Source of the DNA: Pseudomonadota bacterium
GTDB lineage: Bacteria > SAR324 > NAC60-12
Length of the DNA stretch: 33,805 nucleotides
Assembly: GCA_004213175.1 (NCBI GenBank)
Contig: SHAT01000021.1
Coordinates: forward strand, 1-33,805
Direction: 5' to 3'
Shown: positions 1 through 8,908 of the stretch, in pieces
Numbering within the stretch: position 1 is the stretch's first letter
Layout of the letters: every line of letters begins with the position of its first letter
Translations under genes and position numbers: made by a program
Notes under the pieces: model-generated
Seen by the model: the letters and a program-made list of their open reading frames with translations, nothing else
Databases searched by the model: none
What the model was told of the DNA's origin: nothing

Positions 1-261
1 TCCAGTAGCGAATGCCGGTGCACGGCCGTGAATGGTATGCATTCCATAAGTGTCCATATAATATGGGAAACGACTAGAGCAGCCAATTCCTGAAATAAAA
101 ACAATATTTTCTTTGGGAATATCCAGTTCTGGCATTACTTTTTGAATATTGGCCAAAATTGCATAATCTCCACAACCCGGACACCAACGCACAGTTTGTT
201 TGGAAACAAAATCCGCTTTGCTAAGTGGAACTGAACTTATAGGCTTGAATGGAATATTCAT
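1..261 (-). CDS. korB: 2-oxoacid:ferredoxin oxidoreductase beta subunit (partial, N-terminal 87 aa)
   Basis: This is the thiamine-pyrophosphate-binding subunit of a 2-oxoacid (probably 2-oxoglutarate) ferredoxin oxidoreductase, which oxidatively decarboxylates 2-oxoacids to acyl-CoA with ferredoxin as acceptor. The gene is absent from the ORF track because it runs off the left edge. The reverse strand from an ATG at 261 reads without a stop to base 1 and gives MNIPFKPISS... The motifs VRWCPGCGDYAIL and GIGCSSRFPYYM followed by HTIHGRA are the classic KorB/PorB N-terminal signature, with cysteines that bind a 4Fe-4S cluster. It lies 61 nt downstream of korA on the same strand, so the two are almost certainly cotranscribed. 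Substrate specificity cannot be read from this fragment. Confidence 0.93.
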   Translation of the reverse strand, partial: MNIPFKPISSVPLSKADFVSKQTVRWCPGCGDYAILANIQKVMPELDIPKENIVFISGIGCSSRFPYYMDTYGMHTIHGRAPAFATG

Positions 262-322
262 AGAAATTTCTATACGAAATTAGAATTAAAAATAATTTAC
301 GATTATCTGTACTGAATATTTT

Positions 323-2197
323 TCAGCTTTCTCCAAGTATTTCAAGAACCCGATTCCGAATTTCCGAAATTAAAAAAGGACGTCCCTGCAGTTTTGAAAA
401 AGAAATTGTATCCACCAGGTATTCGGCACGCAGTAATCGAGACAATTGACCCAAATTCATTTCAGGTACGAGTACCCGTTCAAAGTTACGGAGAATCTCA
501 CCTAATTCTTTTTGAAACGGAAATAGGTGACGTAGGTGTAGCATTGAAACCGCATGTCCTTCTGCCTGAAGTTCTTCAATCGCAGTGAAAGCAGGTCCAA
601 AGACACTCCCCCAGGTGAGGACCAACAGTTCATTTTTTTCTATCCCGATTATTTCCAGAGGAGGTAAATCCTCAACGATCCTCTGGATTTTTTGGTCACG
701 TAGCAAAACCATTTTTTCATGATTTTCGGGATCATAATTAATTTCTCCAGTTACACTATCCTTTTCCAAGCCTCCGATACGGTGTTCCAGACCGGGTGTT
801 CCAGGAATAGCCCAATTACGAGCAAGAGTTTGTTGATTCCTTTGATATGGCGAAAAATTTTCTTGATCTGTATGAAAGTCTGGGGAGAGGTCAGGTAGCT
901 GATCTAATACCGGAATCTTCCAGGGTTCTGATGCATTTGCCAAACCTCCATCACTTAGAACAATCACAGGGGTCATATATTTCAGGGCAATACGAAAAGC
1001 TTCCAACACCATGAAAAAACAATCTCCCGGAGTATTCGGTGCGAGGACAGGAACTGGTGCTTCACCATGACGACCATACATTGCGGCGAGTAAATCGGTT
1101 TGTTCAGCTTTTGTAGGCAAGCCGGTTGAAGGGCCACCCCGCTGCACATTCAATAAAACCACTGGTAGCTCGGTCATGACTGCATAACCCAGTGCTTCAC
1201 TTTTTAAATCCAATCCGGGACCACTCGTTCCTGTTATAGCTAAAATGCCACCAAAAGCAGCTCCGATGCTTGAAGACATAGCCGCGATTTCATCTTCAGC
1301 CTGTATAGTTTTGATACCAAAATTTTTGTATTGTGCCAATTCGTGAAGAATATCGGATGCAGGCGTAATCGGATAACTCGAATATAGTAAAGAAAGTCCA
1401 GAACAGTTGGAAGCAGCTACGCAGCCAAGCGCAAGTGCCTGATTCCCAGTGATTTGCCTATACTCTCCGGAAGGTAAAACGGCAGATGGTACATGATAAC
1501 GTTCCTGAAATAACTCAATCGTAATCGCGTAATTGTAGCCTGCCTGCAGCGCAAGTTCATTTGCTTTTGCAACATCAGGTTTGTTTTTGAACTTTGCGGA
1601 GATCCAATCCTGAGTTTGCTTTAATGAGCGCAAAAAAAGCCAGTCTACAACACCAAGAGCGAAAAAGTTTTTACTGCGAGAGCCGTCTCTATGGGAAAGT
1701 CCAGTTTCTTCAACGGCTTTTAAGGTGAGCTTTGTAATCGGAATTTGTACTACACGAAAATCATTCAACTCTCCAGTTTCAAGAGGATTTTCTAAATATT
1801 CAGCTTTTCGAAGATCATTTTCTGCAAAACTATCTGAATTAACAATCAGGATTCCTCCTTTTTCCAAATCCTGCAGGTTTGCTTTAAGTGCTGCAGGATT
1901 CATGGCCACTAAAACTCCTAGACAGTCTGCAGTGGTAAAAATTTCATTGCTGGAAAAACTCAGGTCAAAACTTGAAACACCGGCCAAGGTTCCTGCAGGA
2001 GCTCTAATTTCAGCAGGGTAATCCGGAAAAGTAATAACATCATTTCCTGCAATTACCGAGGTTGTAGAAAACCGTGTTCCGGTCAACTGCATGCCATCAC
2101 CAGAATCACCCGCAAAACGAATAGTAGCTTTATCTAATTCTGTTTCAGGGAAGTTGGATTTTGATACTATCTTGTTTGACGGGGGCTTTGCCTTCAC
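323..2197 (-). CDS. korA: 2-oxoacid:acceptor oxidoreductase subunit alpha (gamma-alpha fusion)
   Basis: This is the large subunit partner of the downstream korB; together they form a 2-oxoacid:ferredoxin oxidoreductase. At 624 aa it has the fused form. A gamma-type domain comes first (IRFAGDSGDGMQLTG near residue 27, then TFPDYPAEIRAPAGT). The alpha (pyrimidine-binding) domain begins near residue 255, with SYPITPASDILHELA, QAEDEIAAMSSSIGAAFGG and TGTSGPGLDLKSEALG, then QRGGPSTGLPTKAEQTDLL. This gamma-alpha layout is usual for KorA of the 2-oxoglutarate type, but pyruvate or branched-chain 2-oxoacids remain possible. Such enzymes serve an anaerobic-style or reductive TCA step. The ATG at 2197 precedes the conserved domain by about 26 residues. 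Confidence 0.93.
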   Translation of the reverse strand: MKAKPPSNKIVSKSNFPETELDKATIRFAGDSGDGMQLTGTRFSTTSVIAGNDVITFPDYPAEIRAPAGTLAGVSSFDLSFSSNEIFTTADCLGVLVAMNPAALKANLQDLEKGGILIVNSDSFAENDLRKAEYLENPLETGELNDFRVVQIPITKLTLKAVEETGLSHRDGSRSKNFFALGVVDWLFLRSLKQTQDWISAKFKNKPDVAKANELALQAGYNYAITIELFQERYHVPSAVLPSGEYRQITGNQALALGCVAASNCSGLSLLYSSYPITPASDILHELAQYKNFGIKTIQAEDEIAAMSSSIGAAFGGILAITGTSGPGLDLKSEALGYAVMTELPVVLLNVQRGGPSTGLPTKAEQTDLLAAMYGRHGEAPVPVLAPNTPGDCFFMVLEAFRIALKYMTPVIVLSDGGLANASEPWKIPVLDQLPDLSPDFHTDQENFSPYQRNQQTLARNWAIPGTPGLEHRIGGLEKDSVTGEINYDPENHEKMVLLRDQKIQRIVEDLPPLEIIGIEKNELLVLTWGSVFGPAFTAIEELQAEGHAVSMLHLRHLFPFQKELGEILRNFERVLVPEMNLGQLSRLLRAEYLVDTISFSKLQGRPFLISEIRNRVLEILGES

Positions 2198-2567
2198 TGA
2201 AGAAATTTGTTAAATAAATGGGATGTTGATTTGTGAAACGTAAATCTGAGTAATTAAAGAACCAATTTAATTCTATCAGGGTAAGATTTTAACTGCAAAC
2301 AGGAAATTAAATATTTTTAAATATTTGTAATTTTCATAATTCCTGACTATCTGAAGGTGTTAATGCTAAAGCTTAGAACTTTAAAATGTTTTGAATGGCT
2401 TTTAAAAGATGAAGCGATTTCAACTCTTCTCAATATATTCTTGAATGCAAAAAATAGGATCTTCTTAGCGAAAATTATGAAGAAACTTATCAATCATAAA
2501 ATGTTCCATATATTCTTATTAAGAAAATATATTACATGAGGACATAATGTTTTCATGCTGGAAATGC
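2198..2567. other. intergenic region upstream of korA
   Basis: About 370 nt of very AT-rich DNA lie between the stop of the lipoprotein gene and the korA start, both on the minus strand. It presumably holds the korA promoter, but I could not pick out a convincing -35/-10 pair. No clear stem-loop terminator for the lipoprotein gene was seen. A 60-aa plus-strand ORF (2357-2539) has no recognisable features and is not called as a gene. Confidence 0.5.
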
Positions 2568-4109
2568 TTAATAAATATTACCGGGAATTGATTGCGAACT
2601 CATGGTATCTGTAGCCAGGAAGCTTCCAGTGATGGTAAAAGTAAAGACCCTCCAAAGATTACCAGCACTGTTTGGGAGATTGATTGTTTGAGTTGTATTA
2701 TTATAGTAGATGTTTACATATGCTCCTGATTGAGTCAACTTTGTACTGCTAGCATTAGATCTATTTGTATAATCATGAACACTATAGCTATAAGTTCCAC
2801 TACGAACTTTTGAAATAGTTATAGTTTCTGTCCCAGGGGCACTTGTTGTATCTCTATCAAGTGTAACATTGTCACTTAATTGACTGCTTGAGCAAGAACT
2901 ACAAGTTTTTGCATTTGTTGCGTAATAATATTTTTTATACGAGTAGTACATATGCTTTGTACTGCTATCATTGTCTGGGATTTGTAAGTGGGAGTCCAAA
3001 TCGCGTGCGGTACTGCCTGAAGGCCATGAAAGGACAATTCGCATCATTCCGCTGCTCAATTCCTCCGAAATAGCTACATCCTGATTGCTTATATTACCAC
3101 ATACATTGGCGTTAAAAAATGCCGTTATGTATCCGGATTTACTTACTTGAACTGTATACCCACCTGTGCTCATACCGGTTAAAGTATACGTGCCATTAGA
3201 GGCTGAAGTAGTAGCTGTTCCTGTCGTACTTCCACTGGTCACGTTCAAACCACTTCTGACGATAATAGAAACATTGTCAACATTATTGCCACTTACCGCA
3301 TCAGTTATTTTCCCAGTAATATTTCCTGAAGAACAGCTGTCTGCAAGTAATGTCACGTTTTCAGTAATTGTTTGGTTATCCGTTAATAGTGTGGCTGATA
3401 TGCTCACATCATTAAAAGCACTCTTTGTAAAGGTAATATTATATGAGCCCAAGCTAAGGTTATCCTGACTAAAAGTACCGTTATCATTTGTAGTAGTATT
3501 AGCCACAGTAGTTCCAGATTTTGCAAAACTCACGCTGACATTGTCTGTAGCTGAATTGTTGTCATACCTGACAGTACCTTTAATAGTTCCTGTTCCATAT
3601 GTAGTGAAACCGTTGGTTGTTGTATAATTATCAGCAAGTGAGTTGTCGGAAGTGTCTTTAGCAGAGGTTGTAAATTGAAGCTTGTAATTTGTTCCTCTAC
3701 TCAGATTGTTTGCGGGAGAGGTGGTGAAAGTCTTGTCAGAATTTGAAGCTGATGGGGCCGCTGACATTTGGATACAAGTCGTAAAATTATCGGAGGACAG
3801 CTGAAAGCTTCCTGAGCAAGTTGTATTATCTGTGTTTGTAGTAATTGTGCTTGTTGACATTGTTTTGCTAAATGTCACAGCAACATTAGTAGATACTGAA
3901 ACATCCGTAGAATTATCAGTTGGGGAAATTGAAGAAACTGTAGGCGCTATATTTTCTGTAGTAGTACTATTATCTGTAGTAGTACTATTATCTGTGGTAG
4001 AATTAGGTGCACTGCTGTCATCAGTATCCGAAGCACAACTGCTCAGCAAGAATGAAAGTAATATCGTCAGATTTATTAAAACAAATAAATATTTATTTTT
4101 GTAAAACAT
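2568..4109 (-). CDS. lipoprotein with SbsA-type Ig-like, carboxypeptidase-regulatory-like and C-terminal DUF2135-like regions
   Basis: This is a 513-aa surface or periplasmic lipoprotein of unknown function. The N-terminus is a lipoprotein signal (hydrophobic stretch then LLSSC, acylated Cys near residue 25). A Ser/Thr/Asn/Asp-rich linker with tandem NSTTTD units follows. Residues 54-172 (APTVSSISPTDNSTDV ... GFTTY) look like a Big_5/SbsA Ig-like domain. Two carboxypeptidase-regulatory-like beta domains come next (GTIKGTVRYDN near 174, GNITGKITDA near 263). The C-terminal part (MMRIVLSWPSGSTARDLDSHL) resembles the YfaP/DUF2135 family. It has a good Shine-Dalgarno, GGAGG five nt before the ATG (4115-4119), unlike most neighbours. 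Adhesion or envelope structure is plausible but unproven. Confidence 0.8.
   Translation of the reverse strand: MFYKNKYLFVLINLTILLSFLLSSCASDTDDSSAPNSTTDNSTTTDNSTTTENIAPTVSSISPTDNSTDVSVSTNVAVTFSKTMSTSTITTNTDNTTCSGSFQLSSDNFTTCIQMSAAPSASNSDKTFTTSPANNLSRGTNYKLQFTTSAKDTSDNSLADNYTTTNGFTTYGTGTIKGTVRYDNNSATDNVSVSFAKSGTTVANTTTNDNGTFSQDNLSLGSYNITFTKSAFNDVSISATLLTDNQTITENVTLLADSCSSGNITGKITDAVSGNNVDNVSIIVRSGLNVTSGSTTGTATTSASNGTYTLTGMSTGGYTVQVSKSGYITAFFNANVCGNISNQDVAISEELSSGMMRIVLSWPSGSTARDLDSHLQIPDNDSSTKHMYYSYKKYYYATNAKTCSSCSSSQLSDNVTLDRDTTSAPGTETITISKVRSGTYSYSVHDYTNRSNASSTKLTQSGAYVNIYYNNTTQTINLPNSAGNLWRVFTFTITGSFLATDTMSSQSIPGNIY
3955..4005. repeat. 18-nt tandem repeat in lipoprotein linker
   Basis: The unit tctgtagtagtactatta occurs twice in perfect tandem (3955-3972, 3973-3990) and a third, imperfect and shortened copy follows (3991-4005). 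The unit keeps the reading frame and encodes the six-residue DNSTTT linker motif just after the lipid anchor. Copy-number change would alter linker length without a frameshift. Confidence 0.85.
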
Positions 4110-4188
4110 ACCAGCCTCCAGAGTAGTTTTTAAAAAAAATTTTAAATGTCATAGATAATAATTTGGAACATATCAGAGAAAATTGCAT

Positions 4189-4216
4189 TTGTCAAGCATA
4201 ATCAATCTTTTATAAA
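4189..4216 (+). promoter_or_regulatory. candidate sigma-70-type promoter upstream of the EamA gene
   Basis: TTGTCA (4189-4194) and TATAAA (4211-4216) are separated by 16 nt. This fits a -35/-10 pair, but it lies about 230 nt before the start codon and the surrounding DNA is AT-rich, so chance matches are easy. Confidence 0.3.
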
Positions 4217-4394
4217 ATGTTATTGAAAGCTTCTAAGATATTAAAACAAACTAATTTCAGTTTATCGATCTTGACTAAATACTAAATTATTCAGAGAATA
4301 ATTATCTTCAGATTGCAAAGATTCTTTCACGAATCCGTGAGATCTAATCCATCACAATCTTAACTTTTATTCACACGGAACCAACCGTTTATTG

Positions 4395-4409
4395 CGTTTT
4401 AATAAAACG
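4395..4409. promoter_or_regulatory. short perfect inverted repeat, possible operator
   Basis: CGTTTTA-A-TAAAACG is a perfect 7-bp inverted repeat around one central base, 38 nt before the EamA start codon. Its size and position fit a dimeric regulator site. It has no loop or T-run, so it is not a terminator. Function is inferred only. Confidence 0.3.
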
Positions 4410-4447
4410 TAGATCAAAGAATTTCGATATTTTTTGAATATTTTCAA

Positions 4448-5320
4448 ATGCCTCGACAAGCCTCCCGAAATGATTACATTGTGTTGTTTGCACTTGGGGC
4501 ACTGTGGGGCACCTCTTTTGGAGCAATTAAAATTGCTTTAGAAGGAGTAACTCCGCTGACAGTAATGAGTGTGAGAATTTTGCTGGCCGGTGCGGCCCTG
4601 TTACTGCTAACCTTTATACGTAAGACTAAATTCCCGCGGGGAACTCAGAATTGGGTTAAAATTTTCTGGATGGCAATTTTAGGAACACTGATGCCTTTCT
4701 ATCTTGTACCGTGGGGACAACTACAAATCGACAGCAGTACCACCGCAATAATAATGGCAATCAATCCTATATTCGCCCTTATTCTAGGGCATTTTTTTAG
4801 TGATAATGAACGATTCAGCATACGTCAATTACTTGCCATGGCAATTAGTTTCACTGGTATCTTTCTGGTTTTTGGTGCAGATGCATTTTCTGGGTCAAAT
4901 GGAAACATCCTAGCTCAATTAGCGGTGATTCTTGCCGGTATTGGATATGTTATTTCAGGTGTTATAGCCACTCGAATTAGGGTTCCCACAGCAGACTCAG
5001 TCAGCGCCTCAATTTTTGTCTGCGCTTCCATAATCGTATTGCCGCTTTGGTTGATAGTGGAGCAGCCATGGAAAATGCATTTAGAGACAGAAAGTCTTTT
5101 AGCATTGACTCACCTCGGCCTTGTTTCAACCGGAATGGCCTTTTTGATGCGCTATTACCTTATATTAAGAGCCGGAGCTGTTTTTCTCTCTTATGTAGCC
5201 TTCATTATTCCAATATTCGGAATATTTTTTGGGATTGTGTTTCTGGATGAATCACTCTCCTTAGGCACCCTTAGTGCGATAATATTGATCCTTTCAGGTG
5301 TATATTTGGGTCAAAAATAA
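4448..5320 (+). CDS. EamA-family (DMT superfamily) transporter
   Basis: This is a 290-aa inner-membrane protein of the drug/metabolite transporter superfamily; members export amino acids, metabolites or toxic compounds. It starts with the family signature (DYIVLFALGALWGTSFGAIK) and shows about ten hydrophobic segments in two halves, consistent with two EamA repeats. The second repeat contains LTHLGLVSTGMAFLMRYYLI and ends FLDESLSLGTLSAIILILSG, also typical. The length is normal for the family. The substrate cannot be deduced. The sulfurtransferase gene follows 62 nt downstream on the same strand and may be cotranscribed. Confidence 0.9.
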   Translation: MPRQASRNDYIVLFALGALWGTSFGAIKIALEGVTPLTVMSVRILLAGAALLLLTFIRKTKFPRGTQNWVKIFWMAILGTLMPFYLVPWGQLQIDSSTTAIIMAINPIFALILGHFFSDNERFSIRQLLAMAISFTGIFLVFGADAFSGSNGNILAQLAVILAGIGYVISGVIATRIRVPTADSVSASIFVCASIIVLPLWLIVEQPWKMHLETESLLALTHLGLVSTGMAFLMRYYLILRAGAVFLSYVAFIIPIFGIFFGIVFLDESLSLGTLSAIILILSGVYLGQK

Positions 5321-5382
5321 AAAGCTGTATTTTTAATCCTAACAAAAAAAATATTTTCATCCTACTTCAAAAACATTAACTT

Positions 5383-6222
5383 ATGTATATTTCACTGATT
5401 TCTCCCCAAGTCGTTAACGAAAACATTGAAGATCCAAACTGGCGTTTTTTCGATTGTCGTTTTGTGTTGACTGAACCTGAAAAAAAACAAGCCGAATTTT
5501 TAGAGGGTCACCTTCCCGGAGCAATGTATGCACATCTCAATCATGACCTTGCTTCTCCTCCAATTCTGGGAAAAACAGGAAGACACCCCTTACCGAAAAT
5601 AGAAGACCTGACTAAAACTTTTTCAGAATGGGGAATAAATCCATCGAATCAAGTTGTGATTTATGATGATACTGGTGGTATATATGCTGCTCGGCTATGG
5701 TGGATGTTACGATGGCTTGGACACAACGCTGTTGCCGTTATGGACGGTGGGTGGACGCGTTGGGTTAAGGAAGAGAGACCGGTCAGCGAAGATATATTTT
5801 TACCGGAAACTGTAAAATTCTGTGTCAGCTTGCAGGAACACTTGTCAGTTTCGGCTGACGATGTCCTAAATTATATTGACAATCCAGAAGTACGTGTCTT
5901 TGACGCTCGCAGTAGAGAAAGATTTTGCGGTGAAAACGAAACCCTAGACCCTGTCGCTGGTCATATTCCAAGTGCAGTCTCTTCTCCGTTTGATGGAAAT
6001 TTGGATTCAGACGGAAACTGGAAATCAAAGCCCGCACTGCGTAAAATGTATTTGGAATTACTAAACGGTTTATCTGCCGACCAAACTGTTACATATTGCG
6101 GTTCGGGAATTACTGCCTGCCATAATATCCTCTCTATGTTCTATGCTGAACTTGGAGATTCCCGTCTCTATCCGGGTTCATGGAGTGATTGGATCACCAT
6201 TCCAGAAAGACCTATCGCATAA
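5383..6222 (+). CDS. sseA: thiosulfate/3-mercaptopyruvate sulfurtransferase (two rhodanese domains)
   Basis: This is a 279-aa cytoplasmic sulfurtransferase that moves sulfane sulfur from 3-mercaptopyruvate or thiosulfate to an acceptor such as cyanide or thiols. It has two rhodanese domains. The N-terminal one is non-catalytic (VVIYDDTGGIYAARLWWML then GGWTRW, with Asp in place of the active Cys). The C-terminal one carries the active loop CGSGITA with Cys239. The CGSG(I/V)TA loop matches the 3-mercaptopyruvate type more than thiosulfate rhodaneses (CRKGVT). The symbol is given on that basis; either donor is possible. Confidence 0.88.
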   Translation: MYISLISPQVVNENIEDPNWRFFDCRFVLTEPEKKQAEFLEGHLPGAMYAHLNHDLASPPILGKTGRHPLPKIEDLTKTFSEWGINPSNQVVIYDDTGGIYAARLWWMLRWLGHNAVAVMDGGWTRWVKEERPVSEDIFLPETVKFCVSLQEHLSVSADDVLNYIDNPEVRVFDARSRERFCGENETLDPVAGHIPSAVSSPFDGNLDSDGNWKSKPALRKMYLELLNGLSADQTVTYCGSGITACHNILSMFYAELGDSRLYPGSWSDWITIPERPIA

Positions 6223-6254
6223 TTGTAGAGCAATTTGTCTCTATTTATTGCTTA

Positions 6255-6272
6255 ATGATGTTCAAACATCAT
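6255..6272. terminator. weak hairpin between convergent genes
   Basis: ATGATGTT-CA-AACATCAT is a perfect 8-bp inverted repeat between the convergent ends of the sulfurtransferase gene and galK. It could act as a bidirectional terminator, but it is AT-rich and has no T-run, so support is weak. Confidence 0.35.
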
Positions 6273-6304
6273 CAGAGCGTATCATTCCTGATTGTTTATA
6301 AATT

Positions 6305-7462
6305 TTACAAATCAGTTAATGGATCAATACGGGAGGCCCCGTCAGCTGGTATGCAGGAAATTATCTGAGGATCTTGATTAGTTTTATTTGAGTAGCATTT
6401 GCTTATACAGTTAACAAAATCCTCTTCCTTTTGTGCTTTTATAAGAGCAACTACACATCCACCGAATCCTCCCCCGGTCATCCTTGCACCTAGACAACCA
6501 GGAGCAGTAAGTGCACATTCTACCATCGCATCTAGAGAAGAATTGGAAACCTCAAAGTCGTCTCTCAAACTTTTGTGAGAATCGTACATAAGCTGTCCCA
6601 GATGATGGTGATCATTAGCGTACATAGCATCTACTGCCTGAAGAACACGTTCATTTTCAGTGATGACGTGCTTCGCTCGACGGTATAGCAAAGATTCCAT
6701 TCCAGTCGATTGATCATCTAATTCAAATATTGTAGCATCTCGTAACAGAGATTTACCCAAAATCGTTGAGGCTTCTTTACACTGACTGTGACGTTCATTG
6801 TAATGAGAATCTACAAGTCCACGCCGCGTTTTTGTATCAAGGATCATTAATCGGAGTCCCTGTGGAAGCGGGACCTGTTGAATATCAAGGTTACGGCAAT
6901 CAATAAATAGAGTATGCCCATAAACACCACAAGCTGAAATAAGCTGATCCATAATACCGCAATTTACACCAACCCATTCACTTTCAGCACGCTGAGCCAA
7001 CTTCGCGGATAATATCGGTTCCCATGAAATTCCGGATACTTCTGAAAATGCACGAATTAAAGCGATCTCAAGTGCTGCTGAAGATGAAAGACCTGCCCCC
7101 TGAGGTACGTTCCCGGACATCACACCTTCCCAGCCAGTAAGATGCCAATTTTCCTCCTGTAAAACCCAAATAACTCCGCTCAGGTATTCATGCCAGCCTT
7201 TCAAATGCAATTGTGGTTTCGAAAGATTTACTTCTGTTGAATCATCATAATCTAGAGAATGAAGAATAACTGCTTGGTCTTTACGAGGACGAACGGCTAT
7301 CCAAAGAGCCTCTTCAAGAGCGAGTGGCAGCACAAAACCTCCATTGTAATCGGTGTGTTCTCCGATCAGGTTAACTCTTCCAGGAGCTTTTATTAAGTGG
7401 GTTGGTCTATCTCCAAAGCGAGTTTCAAAAGCTTGTTGAACTTTGAGAGCAATTTTGTTCAT
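6305..7462 (-). CDS. galK: galactokinase
   Basis: This GHMP-family kinase phosphorylates galactose to galactose-1-phosphate, the first committed Leloir step. Its 385 aa match the family length. It has the galactokinase signature (GRVNLIGEHTDYNGGFVLP near residue 28), the ATP-binding GHMP motif (PQGAGLSSSAALEIA near residue 120) and the C-terminal motif GARMTGGGFGGCVVAL. The ATG at 7462 shares one base with the galT stop (TAATG arrangement), so galT and galK are translationally coupled in one minus-strand operon. The product of GalK is the substrate of GalT next door. Confidence 0.96.
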   Translation of the reverse strand: MNKIALKVQQAFETRFGDRPTHLIKAPGRVNLIGEHTDYNGGFVLPLALEEALWIAVRPRKDQAVILHSLDYDDSTEVNLSKPQLHLKGWHEYLSGVIWVLQEENWHLTGWEGVMSGNVPQGAGLSSSAALEIALIRAFSEVSGISWEPILSAKLAQRAESEWVGVNCGIMDQLISACGVYGHTLFIDCRNLDIQQVPLPQGLRLMILDTKTRRGLVDSHYNERHSQCKEASTILGKSLLRDATIFELDDQSTGMESLLYRRAKHVITENERVLQAVDAMYANDHHHLGQLMYDSHKSLRDDFEVSNSSLDAMVECALTAPGCLGARMTGGGFGGCVVALIKAQKEEDFVNCISKCYSNKTNQDPQIISCIPADGASRIDPLTDL

Positions 7463-8493
7463 TACGCCTTCTTACTATAATGCAGAGTTGAGCATTCCCT
7501 TAGTCTAGCTGAAGCTTGTTCGGGGCTAATGTCACGTTGAACCTCAGCAAGCATTTCATAACCAACCATAAATTTTCGGATAGTACTCGAACGGAGCAAA
7601 GGTGGATAGATATGTGCGTGAAGTCTCCAAGCATCTTTTGAGTTTGAGAAAAAAGATGCTCCGTGCCAACCCATTGAATAAGGAAAGCTGGCCTGAAAAA
7701 GGTTATCGTATCGAGATAATAGATTCTTCAACAATTCAGCCAACGCTGCCTGTTCATCTCCTGAAAGTTCATGCAGCCCTGTGACATGCCGTTTAGGAAT
7801 AATCAATGTTTCAAAAGGCCAAATAGCCCACCATGGGACGACTGACAACCAGTGTTCGTTCAGCTCAACCAACCGTTGTTTTTTTCTCAATTCGTGATCA
7901 AGATATTCACTCAAAAGTGGAGAACCATGACTCTCGAAGTATTCACGTTGCTGTTGCTCTTCTCTGTGTAGCTCGTTTGGTAGGAAATCTCCAGCCCAAA
8001 TTTGTCCATGAGGATGTGGATTAGAGCAACCCATTTGTTCGCCTTTGTTCTCAAAAATCTGTACCCAACGGTACTTTTCAGCAAGTTCTTTGTATTCTTC
8101 AACCCAAAACTGGACGACCTTTTCGATGGAACTTAATTCCAATTCCGGAAGACTCAAATCGTGACGTTCCGAAAAACAAAGTACTCTGCAGTTCCCAGAA
8201 ACAGATTGCGACTTAAAAAGAGGAGTTTCCTTTTCAATAAATTCGGTTTCGGGAAGCAGAGATGGGAAATCATTTTGAAAAATATAGGGACCAGTATAAT
8301 CCGGATTCTGATTTCCTGAAGCACGATTATTTCCCGGACAAAGATAGCACTCAGGATCGTAGCAGGGAATATTTCCACTTTCCGGATAATGCCTCTCCCC
8401 CTGCCAGGGACGCATGGTGCGTCGAGGTGAAACCAATACCCAATCGCCAGTAAGTGCATTTTGACGTCGATGAGGTTGATCAAAAATAGTCAT
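7462..8493 (-). CDS. galT: galactose-1-phosphate uridylyltransferase
   Basis: This enzyme exchanges UMP between UDP-glucose and galactose-1-phosphate, giving UDP-galactose and glucose-1-phosphate. It has 343 aa, as usual. An N-terminal metal-binding cysteine pair lies in CYLCPGNNRASG near residues 50-60. The catalytic histidine motif is SNPHPHGQIWA near residue 160, in which the second His is the uridylylated nucleophile in characterised homologues. The C-terminal WHGASFFSNSKDAWRLHAHIYP is also typical. It is first in the galT-galK operon; galE is not in the window. A good promoter candidate sits 114 nt upstream. Confidence 0.96.
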   Translation of the reverse strand: MTIFDQPHRRQNALTGDWVLVSPRRTMRPWQGERHYPESGNIPCYDPECYLCPGNNRASGNQNPDYTGPYIFQNDFPSLLPETEFIEKETPLFKSQSVSGNCRVLCFSERHDLSLPELELSSIEKVVQFWVEEYKELAEKYRWVQIFENKGEQMGCSNPHPHGQIWAGDFLPNELHREEQQQREYFESHGSPLLSEYLDHELRKKQRLVELNEHWLSVVPWWAIWPFETLIIPKRHVTGLHELSGDEQAALAELLKNLLSRYDNLFQASFPYSMGWHGASFFSNSKDAWRLHAHIYPPLLRSSTIRKFMVGYEMLAEVQRDISPEQASARLRECSTLHYSKKA

Positions 8494-8606
8494 GTTGTTA
8501 TCTTAAAAATATTACGAGGATGTTCACTCTGAAATTACAAAATGTTACTCCGTATACTCAAAAGCTGAAAAAATTGAAAAAGTCGGAAAAATAAGACTCA
8601 GCAATG

Positions 8607-8635
8607 AATTTAGAGTCAAAGGATTTGCTTGTCAA
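8607..8635 (-). promoter_or_regulatory. candidate galTK promoter
   Basis: Read on the minus strand, a consensus TTGACA (8630-8635) is followed after exactly 17 nt by TAAATT (8607-8612). Spacing and a perfect -35 make this the best promoter match in the window; it directs transcription toward galT, about 114 nt away. Confidence 0.5.
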
Positions 8636-8842
8636 TAATAAGCAATCGTGTACGAAAGATATCCGGAGTTTTTATCCAAAATCATTTTACGGAAATTACA
8701 GTAAGAGAAATTATGAATTGGCAGAATAAATCATCTACACTATTCAGTAGGTAAGTTTTGCAAAATGAGATCTGTTTGACATCAAAAAGATTAAATTTCC
8801 TTTAAAATCAGACTAAAATAGCTGAAGGAATGGAATTTGGAT

Positions 8843-8875
8843 TGATTTATTTAATAAATCAGCTAATTCTATAAT
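8843..8875 (+). promoter_or_regulatory. palindrome overlapping the -35 region, with a TATAAT box
   Basis: TGATTTATT-T-AATAAATCA (8843-8861) is a perfect 9-bp inverted repeat around one base. A consensus TATAAT (8870-8875) follows 8 nt later and the start codon is at 8909. No good -35 is visible at the correct spacing, as the palindrome sits there. This fits a regulator-dependent promoter, either an activator site or an operator. Inference from layout only. Confidence 0.4.
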
Positions 8876-8908
8876 GTATCAGTTTATGATCATTTTCTTA
8901 AGAAAAAT

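Larger units (their letters stand above)
4110..4447. other. intergenic region between divergent lipoprotein and EamA genes
   Basis: About 338 nt of AT-rich DNA separate two divergently transcribed genes, so promoters for both should lie here. I see a plausible plus-strand promoter at 4189-4216, a short perfect inverted repeat at 4395-4409 and the lipoprotein Shine-Dalgarno at 4115-4119. No coding potential is evident. Confidence 0.5.
8494..8908. other. divergent intergenic region, galT / repeat-protein gene
   Basis: About 415 nt with no coding potential separate galT (minus) from the repeat-protein gene (plus). It contains a candidate minus-strand promoter for galTK (8607-8635) and a palindrome plus -10 box before the plus-strand gene (8843-8875). 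Confidence 0.55.

Noticed and set aside
2357-2539. 60-aa plus-strand ORF in the korA upstream region
   Set aside because: AT-rich, Lys/Leu/Ile-rich composition as expected from random AT-rich DNA; no Shine-Dalgarno and no recognisable motif.
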